Source: Calditrichota bacterium
GTDB lineage: Bacteria; Calditrichota; Calditrichia; RBG-13-44-9
DNA: 6,088 nt
Assembly (NCBI GenBank): GCA_016934605.1
Contig: JAFGSO010000187.1
Location: forward strand, 1-6,088
Direction: 5' to 3'
The notes beneath the pieces were generated by a model. The model searched no databases. It saw only the letters and a list, made by a program, of their open reading frames with translations, and had not been told where the DNA came from. The stretch's first letter is position 1. Every line of letters starts with the position of its first letter. Below, piece after piece: positions 1 through 6,088 of this stretch. Made by a program: the position numbers and the translations under genes.

Positions 1-288
1 ATCAATCAGGAAAAATGGATAGTTATAGAAACCACCATTAACCGCCTGATTCAGAACACGGACACAATTTTCATGATCGCCCATAAAACCATATAGGCGC
101 GCAATATCGAATAACATTTCACCATCATAAGGTTTATTATCTTCAATACGATAGACATATTTTATCGCTTCCTGGTGTCGGCCATTTAAATGAAATAAAT
201 AAGTGTCTTCAGCCTTGTAGACCACACCCATCCCCCCTTCACCGAGTTTTTCAATAATTTTGTAGTGTGATATTATCTTGCCAATCAT
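1..288 (-). CDS. Kinase N-terminus joined in frame to TPR-like C-terminal region; kinase domain missing; partial at left edge
   Basis: The frame opens with ATG at 288-286 and stays open for 96 codons to the window edge. Residues 1-28 are the start of a Hanks-type Ser/Thr kinase, including the glycine loop GEGGMGVVY (16-24), and match the start of the neighbouring kinase at 25 of 28 residues. From about residue 30 (base 201) the sequence abruptly becomes TPR-like ([14 protein letters not shown], then [20 protein letters not shown]), resembling the C-terminal end of kinase-TPR proteins. The VAIK lysine, HRD, DFG and APE motifs are all absent, so it cannot be an active kinase. I infer an in-frame internal deletion of a kinase-TPR gene, probably several hundred codons; an assembly collapse is the alternative. 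The start is supported by the paralogous N-terminus and a GAGAG upstream. It follows the preceding stop by 14 bases and is probably co-transcribed. Whether the product is made or useful is unknown. Confidence 0.8.
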   Translation of the reverse strand, partial: MIGKIISHYKIIEKLGEGGMGVVYKAEDTYLFHLNGRHQEAIKYVYRIEDNKPYDGEMLFDIARLYGFMGDHENCVRVLNQAVNGGFYNYPFFLID

Positions 289-297
289 GATTTTATT

Positions 298-302
298 CTC
301 TC
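298..302 (-). promoter_or_regulatory. Shine-Dalgarno-like GAGAG before the kinase-TPR remnant
   Basis: On the minus strand GAGAG directly follows the TGA of the upstream gene and sits 9 bases before the ATG at 288. The match to the anti-SD sequence is moderate. The 14-base gap allows translational coupling with the upstream kinase gene. Confidence 0.45.
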
Positions 303-3218
303 TCATTGCTTAACCGGACCAAAGTAACGGTCTAGCCAATTCAAACTTTCTTTAATCAATTCTTTCATAGGAATAATATGATCGGTTTCGTAAACAATCA
401 GTTTCTTATCCTTAACCGGAGTCCCGAGAAGATCAAACATTGGTTTCGCTGCGTGTTCATATGATACATTTGCATCATACCGTCCGTGCAGCATGAGTGT
501 GGGAATAGTCACTCTGGATACGTAATTGATATAGTCCGCTTCCGGCCTCGGTTTCCCATAATACATTTCCAGCCCGCCGGCATTTATAATGGCAATTTTA
601 ATTCGCTCTTCAACAGCAGGAATCATACTACCCAAAATGCCACCCCAGCTAAAACCATAGTAGGCCAGTTTTTCCTCATCAATATCCGGCCGGGTTTCAA
701 GGTAATCGATAACTCTTTTAAAATCCTTGACAATTTTTACCTGATAATCTCTGAACTCATGTGAATCATTATACCAGTAATGCAGGGAATTCGGTATGTC
801 ATCTTGCCGTTCAAAAGTTCCTTTGTATACCGGATAAACCACCGCCCTTCCATTTTTAACCAGATATGAAAGATTCCAGGAAAATTCATAATACTCTTCA
901 ATATCCTTACTTGAAGGCACAAAAACAGAACCGGAACCGGGGAAATAGATCACAGTCTGATAGGGTGGACTGGTATTTCTGGGCAAAAAAAGATGAATAA
1001 GGACCCGTTCATTATTATAGGCAGCAGAAAAAGATATTTTCTCATGAATCCAGTTGTGTGAATCATCCTTTGTTTCGTCCACAGACGCGTTTAAATCTGA
1101 CTTGTCATATGAAAACATATCCTTATAAATTTTAAAAATCTTGTCGGAAACCGGCGTTTCTTTATATAGATCCCTGGGACTACTTGTCGTTATCGAAGCA
1201 AACAGGCTATCCGATATGTCGCTCTTTTTGGGATAGATAACACAGCGAATACCATTCTTCAGAGAGCGGTCAAATGGATCTGCCTGAGTCACAGAGCGAT
1301 ACATGTAGTGCGCATCATTCCAGGCACCGCCCCTGATGCAACATCCCTTGTCTGCTTCATTCCAGCACCATTCCCTCACATTTCCTGCCATATCGTATAC
1401 ACCGAATTGTGTCATAGCTTTTGTCGTACCTGTTGGAACCGGACCTTTTTCGCCAAAATTGCACATAGCATAAAACAGATGAGACAACATGCCAAGACTT
1501 CCTCTCCCAGCAGCTTCCCAATGGTGTACGGTTGGGAGACTTTTTCCAGCAAATTCAGCATATGCCGCCGCTTCGTACCAACTGATCCCGTTCACCGGCA
1601 TATTGTCTTCCCCTTGAGGATAACCTCCTCCTATCCAGGGTGCCGGTCCCGGTCTGCCTGTTGCATCCCGGAATTCAAGCATGGCATCTTGCCAGGAAAT
1701 TTCTTTACCAGTTTTCACAAAGGGAATCTTCCAGAATTTTTGGTTCTGATAACCCCCGCTATCAATAAACTCTTTGAATTGTTTATTGGTTACTTCGTAT
1801 TTATCAATCAAAAAAGCAGGGATGTTATCGGTTTCGGGAATGTGTATCATATCTGCCGGCTGAGAACCCTGAATTATCATTTTACATTTATAGAGTCCCG
1901 CCGGATGTTTACCGGTCCGAAAATCCATTGATCTTCTCGACCAAAATTGACGATACAAAGTCTCATACCCGGTCAATTCAAATTTCCAATGATATAAATA
2001 AGCTGGCATACGCATACTGTCAATGGGAGACACCCCGATAAATTCCCAATCCCGCTCAGTATCATCAAAAGGTTTACGATAGATTTTTACTCCGGGTGGT
2101 TCTGTTATAATAGAAATAATTCCGGTAATCTCCTCCATCCTTTTTATAAACACAGGATCGTTTGAAATATAATCTGCCGCTTTCATGGCGAGATTATATG
2201 CTTCGATATTATTCACATCTGCGCCACCCAAACTTATTAATTCCCCGATTTTCGGCAAAGCTACATCTTTGGCCCATCCGATTCGATTCATCCTGTGAAT
2301 CTGGGAAATAAGAAAAAGAGAGAAAATGATGACCGAGAGTCCCAAAGGCACAAGTAATTTTGGTTTTAAATAGCGGCTCATCCAGTTTTTTCTTCTACCA
2401 TTCAATTGATCATCGATTTTAAGTAACTCGGTTTCAAATTCAGAGATAGAAGATGTTCGTACTGATAAATCCTTTATGAGTGCTTTTTTAAGAAGTGTGA
2501 TGAGCGCATTCGGAAATGGTTTTGATTTAGCCGTTTCAAATGGTGGATCCTCGTGTAAAATCGAATAGATTACCGCCTGTTCGTAATCACCTGTAAAGGG
2601 TACTCTTCCGGTCAGCATTTCATATAAAACCACACCCAATGACCAGATATCTGACCGGTGGTCGACTTCTTCTTGTCCCTGTATCTGTTCCGGTGACATG
2701 TAATGGATAGTGCCCAGTGTTGATGTTTCTTTGGTGAGCTTGCTGACACCTTTTAATTTGGCCAGGCCAAAATCCAGGATTTTCACCCGCCCGTTTCTGT
2801 CGATTAAAATATTTTCCGGTTTAATATCCCGGTGAACAATATTCGCCTTATGAGCTTCTGATAATCCCTCACAGATCTGGTTTGCAATCTCAAGAATTTC
2901 ATCTAAACCTGAAAAACCTTTATCGATTTTCGCTCTTAATGAATCACCAACGATACATTCCATCACTATGAATATCTGCTCATTTTCTTCTGCAATTTCG
3001 TGGATGGTGACGATATTGGGGTGGTTCAAGGCCGCAGCAGCTTTGGCTTCGCGTTGGAAACGTTCTACATTTTCCCTCTCTCTGGTCATATATAGGGGTA
3101 GAAACTTTATGGCGACTTGTCGTTCAAGTTTAAGGTCTTCAGCCAGATAGACTTCGCCCATTCCCCCTTCGCCGAGCTTCTCCAAAATCTTGTAGTGAGA
3201 AATTATCTTACCAATCAT
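303..3218 (-). CDS. Transmembrane Ser/Thr protein kinase with PEGA-like, SUMF1/FGE-like and alpha/beta-hydrolase domains
   Basis: Complete, 971 residues. The kinase domain (about 9-265) has the glycine loop (16-24), VAIK lysine K38, likely helix-C E57, HRDIKPEN (129-136, D131), DFG (149-151) and SPEQ (175-178), so it should be an active RD-type cytoplasmic kinase. One hydrophobic segment (about 288-306) follows, placing the rest outside the cytoplasm. Residues about 368-422 are PEGA-like ([15 protein letters not shown]). Residues about 455-662 are SUMF1/FGE-like ([50 protein letters not shown]), but D635 and M639 stand where FGE has its two catalytic cysteines, so formylglycine formation is unlikely. 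Residues about 725-968 form an alpha/beta hydrolase with GFSWGG (S857), D915 (HGRYD) and H947 (TDH), an apparent triad. Kinase target and hydrolase substrate are unknown. The start gives the conserved kinase N-terminus; its SD is weak. Confidence 0.95.
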   Translation of the reverse strand: MIGKIISHYKILEKLGEGGMGEVYLAEDLKLERQVAIKFLPLYMTRERENVERFQREAKAAAALNHPNIVTIHEIAEENEQIFIVMECIVGDSLRAKIDKGFSGLDEILEIANQICEGLSEAHKANIVHRDIKPENILIDRNGRVKILDFGLAKLKGVSKLTKETSTLGTIHYMSPEQIQGQEEVDHRSDIWSLGVVLYEMLTGRVPFTGDYEQAVIYSILHEDPPFETAKSKPFPNALITLLKKALIKDLSVRTSSISEFETELLKIDDQLNGRRKNWMSRYLKPKLLVPLGLSVIIFSLFLISQIHRMNRIGWAKDVALPKIGELISLGGADVNNIEAYNLAMKAADYISNDPVFIKRMEEITGIISIITEPPGVKIYRKPFDDTERDWEFIGVSPIDSMRMPAYLYHWKFELTGYETLYRQFWSRRSMDFRTGKHPAGLYKCKMIIQGSQPADMIHIPETDNIPAFLIDKYEVTNKQFKEFIDSGGYQNQKFWKIPFVKTGKEISWQDAMLEFRDATGRPGPAPWIGGGYPQGEDNMPVNGISWYEAAAYAEFAGKSLPTVHHWEAAGRGSLGMLSHLFYAMCNFGEKGPVPTGTTKAMTQFGVYDMAGNVREWCWNEADKGCCIRGGAWNDAHYMYRSVTQADPFDRSLKNGIRCVIYPKKSDISDSLFASITTSSPRDLYKETPVSDKIFKIYKDMFSYDKSDLNASVDETKDDSHNWIHEKISFSAAYNNERVLIHLFLPRNTSPPYQTVIYFPGSGSVFVPSSKDIEEYYEFSWNLSYLVKNGRAVVYPVYKGTFERQDDIPNSLHYWYNDSHEFRDYQVKIVKDFKRVIDYLETRPDIDEEKLAYYGFSWGGILGSMIPAVEERIKIAIINAGGLEMYYGKPRPEADYINYVSRVTIPTLMLHGRYDANVSYEHAAKPMFDLLGTPVKDKKLIVYETDHIIPMKELIKESLNWLDRYFGPVKQ

Positions 3219-3279
3219 TTGTTATCTCATATTGAGTTAAAAAATTTTGTTCACCCCATGAGATAATGATATTGACTTT

Positions 3280-3285
3280 ATTATA
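3280..3285 (-). promoter_or_regulatory. Candidate -10 box (TATAAT) upstream of the kinase-SUMF1-hydrolase gene
   Basis: The 184-base gap between the hydrolase stop (3403) and the kinase start (3218) is strongly AT-rich. On the minus strand it holds a perfect TATAAT at 3285-3280, preceded by TG without the usual spacer base. Transcription would start near 3273, giving a leader of about 55 bases. No good TTGACA lies 16-18 bases upstream, and AT-rich DNA yields such hexamers by chance. No convincing terminator was seen in this gap. Confidence 0.3.
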
Positions 3286-3402
3286 CAAACAATTTTTATT
3301 TAGAATTTAAATTGATCGCATAATCTTAATTGTTTTTTCTCAGGAACAAAATAAAAAATTGTATTACATGCCAATCTTGAAATCTCTATTTCCCCAATAA
3401 AT

Positions 3403-5166
3403 TTAAAAAGCAGCAAATTTACTTTCTTTCACCACCGGAAAACGAATTAACGGCTCATTTTGTTGGTTGCCAACTATTTTTACTGCCGGCGCTTGGATCT
3501 CTTTGGACATATCATTCCCATTGGCAGTGATGCAAGAAATCGCAACGCGGATGCGGTGTCCCCTGGTAAACACCTTCGCGGTCGGTAACAAGTCGAATGC
3601 CAGTTTAACCGGTTGATCCGGTGGAATAGGCAGAAGATCTTCTTTATAATGACGGTGGAACGGCAAATCCATATTATTAAAAGAGGGTTCAGATTCTTTC
3701 CGGTGTGAAGCCCGCAGACCTCCATCCGAAACCTGATGAACGCTATCGGATTCATTTACGTCCTGCAGAGAAACGTACAAATCAACATCCTTCACCATAG
3801 TGGTGAGATTCAGCATAACAATAGGATGCCCAATCACAAACAGGTTCCGTTCCAGCGGCGGTGTGGTAAATGTTAATTCACCGGAAGCAGGGAAGGGAAT
3901 GCTCTCTTGCTGATTTTCCTTCAGAACTTTAGTAGAAGAAAGTAATCCTTGATACCTAGATTGAGCATCGCCGGATGTCTGCCGGATGAAGTAATAGTCT
4001 TTTGATTCGGTATCCGGCAGGGGCCATATCTCTGCCTGATACCAAACCAGGGAATCCGGATCATCAATACAGATATAGTGAATTGACGGTTCATCCATAA
4101 TACCGTTTTTAATGTCTTTTAACCAGTAATCAAACCACCTTAATTGTTCAATACCCAAAAGCGTGTATGAACTTTTGATATCATGTGACCACCAGCCTGC
4201 GGTTAATTTTTTCGGTCCCAGTAGATTAACAAACCATTGAAACGCATCCCGTATCAGAAAATCCTGCCAGCCAACCCATTGATAGACCGGTATACGGGAG
4301 ACGTTACAGGCAGATAGATGAACCATGGGATTGCCCTGCAGCCAAAATGAATATTCTTTATACTGACTATCCCGGAATGGCATTGCCTTGAAAAATTCAA
4401 ATGGATCAACATTCTTTCTGTGTTCTAACCTTGCTTTTTTTAACAATTGTCCGTCTGAGTCGCTATCTACCGGAACGGCATCCGCTTCGATATCCCAGTA
4501 TTGCAATGAGTTCCTGATCGATTTGGCAATATTTTCAGAGAAAATACCACCAGCGTATATTATCTCATAGAGATCGAATGTCGGACCCGAGGGAAAGACC
4601 GCTTTCAGATGCGGTGGCGCCTGAGCGGCGGCTAAAAACTGGGCATTACCGGAATAGGAGTGTCCGAACATTCCCACATTGCCATCACACCATTCCTGTG
4701 AAGCAATCCACTCGGTAATCTGGTAGATATGTTGCGCAGACCAATGAGAGAGGGGCCCCATGTTCTCACTACCAAAAGAGGCACCGGTTCCCCTGGCATC
4801 CGCAACCACAATCACATATCCGTGTTTGATCAGCGTCTGCAATGGTGTCATCCGATCCACCAGCGAGAGAATTTTGCCATCCTTTTCCACGGCGCGGTGA
4901 TAGCGATAGTACGCCCAGACAGCCGGTAATGGGTCTGAAACAACCTGTTCATTTCGAACAGGCCGAATAATATCCATTGCCAGTTTAACACCATCGTGCA
5001 TAGTGAGGTATTGCGAAGTACATTGCCAGCTGTCGTATTTCTCTTCAGAAAACCCCTGGTATTTTCCAAACGAAGAGAGGGCAACTTCCGGATTTTTATT
5101 ACAGGTGATAAACAGAAATGAAAAAATGAAAAGAAAAACGGAATATCGAAGGTGTTTTTTTACCAT
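3403..5166 (-). CDS. CocE/NonD-family (peptidase S15-like) serine hydrolase, predicted lipoprotein
   Basis: Complete, 587 residues, a usual size for CocE/X-Pro dipeptidyl-peptidase-like or alpha-amino-acid ester hydrolases. The N-terminus has basic residues, a hydrophobic stretch (about 9-20) and C22 in FITC, a loose lipobox, so export and lipidation are likely. The hydrolase core carries VADARGTGASFGS (121-133) and the nucleophile elbow GHSYSG with S170. D302 (GWQD) and H328 (WWSHD) complete the expected triad, at the family's usual places. YY at 86-87 is near the usual oxyanion tyrosine. Residues about 345-580 are the C-terminal jelly-roll domain (GHPIVMLNL, DVDLYVSLQDV, FTRGHRIRVAIS). The family cleaves esters, amides or X-Pro peptides; the substrate cannot be read here. 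The start is fixed by an excellent Shine-Dalgarno. It lies between kinase-type genes on the same strand, 184 bases ahead of the next. Confidence 0.95.
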   Translation of the reverse strand: MVKKHLRYSVFLFIFSFLFITCNKNPEVALSSFGKYQGFSEEKYDSWQCTSQYLTMHDGVKLAMDIIRPVRNEQVVSDPLPAVWAYYRYHRAVEKDGKILSLVDRMTPLQTLIKHGYVIVVADARGTGASFGSENMGPLSHWSAQHIYQITEWIASQEWCDGNVGMFGHSYSGNAQFLAAAQAPPHLKAVFPSGPTFDLYEIIYAGGIFSENIAKSIRNSLQYWDIEADAVPVDSDSDGQLLKKARLEHRKNVDPFEFFKAMPFRDSQYKEYSFWLQGNPMVHLSACNVSRIPVYQWVGWQDFLIRDAFQWFVNLLGPKKLTAGWWSHDIKSSYTLLGIEQLRWFDYWLKDIKNGIMDEPSIHYICIDDPDSLVWYQAEIWPLPDTESKDYYFIRQTSGDAQSRYQGLLSSTKVLKENQQESIPFPASGELTFTTPPLERNLFVIGHPIVMLNLTTMVKDVDLYVSLQDVNESDSVHQVSDGGLRASHRKESEPSFNNMDLPFHRHYKEDLLPIPPDQPVKLAFDLLPTAKVFTRGHRIRVAISCITANGNDMSKEIQAPAVKIVGNQQNEPLIRFPVVKESKFAAF

Positions 5167-5172
5167 GTGATG

Positions 5173-5179
5173 ACCTCCT
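5173..5179 (-). promoter_or_regulatory. Strong Shine-Dalgarno (AGGAGGT) for the CocE-type hydrolase
   Basis: The minus strand reads AGGAGGT, 6 bases before the ATG at 5166. This is close to a perfect anti-SD match. It fixes the start codon and puts the signal peptide at the very N-terminus. Confidence 0.85.
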
Positions 5180-5235
5180 GATTATAATATCACCAATGCC
5201 CAATTCAACCAAAAAAAGCATATCCTTCAGCAGTC

Positions 5236-5269
5236 TTTGATTGGTATTGTAGTACAATATTTTTGATTG
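5236..5269. repeat. 15-base palindrome flanked by 8-base direct repeats; possible operator
   Basis: TATTGTA (5245-5251), a central G and TACAATA (5253-5259) form a perfect inverted repeat. It is flanked by two copies of TTTGATTG (5236-5243 and 5262-5269) in the same orientation. It lies in the 108-base gap between the propeller gene stop and the hydrolase start. The minus-strand TACAAT (5251-5246) inside it could serve as a -10 box, though no -35 is evident. The stem is AT-rich and not followed by a clean T tract on the minus strand, so a terminator is unlikely. An operator for the hydrolase gene is inference. Confidence 0.35.
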
Positions 5270-5274
5270 CTATT

Positions 5275-6088
5275 TTATTTGACATTCCTGATCAATATTA
5301 CATCGTCGTTCATTACGCCGGCTGCATAGGCCAAATATTGACCGTCTCCTGACCAGTCAAAGTGAAAAATTTGCTGGTTTTTTAGATGGGTCAATGGAAC
5401 GGCAGGAGAATCGTTTAGGGCTTTTATCCAGATATTCCGTGCTCCGCTTTCTCCTGTGATATAAGCCAGGCTCTTTCCATCCGGTGTCCATCGCAGATCG
5501 TTCCAGTTCGCGATATCGGCAGCAACCGGGAAGCGGAAGGTCGGTTCGCCTCCTTCAAATGGTATTACAATGATATGAAATTGATCCGGCTGATCCGATT
5601 CGTCCGATCCAAAAAAGGCAATCCTTTTCCCATCTGGAGATATGGCCGGCCAGAGGGACAAATATTTCACCAGTTGAGTTGGTTCACCTCCGTTAATGGG
5701 CACTTTCCATAGTGTGCGGCGTCCTCCGGCTTCCGATTGGTAAACCACCCATTTCCCATCCGGCGACACGCGGGGTACATCACTCCATGGTCTTTCTGTC
5801 AAAGGGGTAATATTATTCCCGTCTATATCCATGCGCCAGATCCGGTTTTCAGTAGACTTTCCCCGCCAGGATTGAAAGACAATATAACGCCCATCCGGTG
5901 AGACATCCGGCAGCCAATTATTCACCTCATCTCCGGAGAGTACTTTTTGTCCGGAGCCGTCCCGGTTTATGATCCATAGTCTGAAATCCCGACTCCCATA
6001 GACCAGGCGCCCATCCGGGGTCCAGGCAACTCCAAAAAATCCGGCATAGTTTCCCGTAGTGATCTGCTGTGCCTGATCCGGATTGTCA
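5275..6088 (-). CDS. PD40/TolB-like beta-propeller protein, C-terminal part (probably the sensor half of a Ser/Thr kinase)
   Basis: The frame is open from the right edge (first full codon at 6087) for 270 residues to a TAA at 5277-5275; the true start lies outside. A GTG at 5925 is internal: propeller sequence continues upstream of it without a break and no SD precedes it. Six PD40/WD40-like repeats are visible with the core (S/T)PDG at about residues 23-26, 63-66, 108-111, 150-153, 201-204 and, as SGDG, 246-249, each followed by a beta-strand such as RYIVFQS or KRIAFFGS. Such propellers occur in TolB-like periplasmic proteins and as sensor domains of bacterial Ser/Thr kinases. The ending FDWSGDGQYLAYAAG...DVILIRNVK resembles the C-termini of kinase-PD40 proteins as I remember them, and the neighbours are kinase genes, so a kinase half upstream is likely but not shown. 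Confidence 0.88.
   Translation of the reverse strand, partial: DNPDQAQQITTGNYAGFFGVAWTPDGRLVYGSRDFRLWIINRDGSGQKVLSGDEVNNWLPDVSPDGRYIVFQSWRGKSTENRIWRMDIDGNNITPLTERPWSDVPRVSPDGKWVVYQSEAGGRRTLWKVPINGGEPTQLVKYLSLWPAISPDGKRIAFFGSDESDQPDQFHIIVIPFEGGEPTFRFPVAADIANWNDLRWTPDGKSLAYITGESGARNIWIKALNDSPAVPLTHLKNQQIFHFDWSGDGQYLAYAAGVMNDDVILIRNVK

Noticed and set aside
1308..1931. Plus-strand open frame of 207 codons
   Set aside because: It lies wholly antisense to the SUMF1-like domain of the kinase gene, has no recognisable motifs, and its composition looks like the reverse of real coding sequence.
3379..3392. Small inverted repeat GAAAT...ATTTC after the CocE-type gene as a terminator
   Set aside because: The stem is only 5 AT-rich pairs, and no T tract follows immediately on the minus strand.
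4848..5084. Minus-strand 78-codon frame overlapping the CocE-type gene
   Set aside because: It is an alternative frame inside a well-supported gene with all family motifs in the other frame. The other short frames on both strands were rejected for the same reason.
5181..5186. Perfect TATAAT on the minus strand just upstream of the hydrolase gene
   Set aside because: It abuts the Shine-Dalgarno at 5173-5179. Transcription starting about 7 bases downstream would remove that site, so it is probably chance in AT-rich DNA.
5279..5284. Plus-strand TTGACA resembling a -35 box
   Set aside because: It lies in the last codons and stop of the propeller gene, has no -10 at proper spacing, and no plus-strand gene follows it.
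5275..5925. Propeller gene as a complete 216-residue protein starting at the GTG at 5925
   Set aside because: The same frame stays open to the window edge and encodes another PD40 repeat (TPDG) upstream, so the GTG is an internal valine codon.

Overview
This looks like chromosomal DNA from a free-living, Gram-negative-type bacterium of moderate GC content with a large repertoire of Hanks-type serine/threonine kinases. The kinase N-terminus (beginning [19 protein letters not shown]), the kinase-TPR, kinase-SUMF1-hydrolase and PD40 modules, and a lipoprotein CocE-type hydrolase recall Neomarinimicrobiota, Calditrichota, KSB1, Ignavibacteria or Acidobacteria. That placement is inferred from remembered protein style and no marker gene is present. 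I see no RNA genes, CRISPR, insertion sequence, phage or plasmid functions.

All genes lie on the minus strand, so the transcriptional order runs from the right edge to the left. (1) 6087-5275: the C-terminal part, open at the right edge, of a protein made of PD40/TolB-like beta-propeller repeats. By its ending it is probably the sensor half of a kinase-propeller protein. (2) 5166-3403: a complete CocE/NonD (peptidase S15-like) serine hydrolase with a lipoprotein-type signal peptide and a strong Shine-Dalgarno. (3) 3218-303: a complete 971-residue protein with a cytoplasmic kinase, one membrane segment, a PEGA-like domain, a SUMF1/FGE-like domain lacking the catalytic cysteines, and an alpha/beta hydrolase with an apparent Ser-Asp-His triad. 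(4) 288-1: a reading frame starting with the same kinase N-terminus (glycine loop) but switching after about 29 residues, in frame, to TPR-like sequence. The rest of the kinase domain is absent, and the frame runs off the left edge.

The intergenic gaps are about 108, 184 and 14 bases. The last two genes are close enough to be co-transcribed; the 184-base AT-rich gap suggests a separate promoter for gene 3. The 108-base gap holds a 15-base palindrome between two 8-base direct repeats, a possible operator.

Functionally, this may be a cluster of membrane-associated signalling kinases with different sensor modules beside an exported ester or peptide hydrolase. The joint role is unknown. The most unusual element is the collapsed kinase-TPR frame at the left edge; the fused pseudo-FGE/hydrolase kinase is striking, but I believe its architecture already exists in databases.
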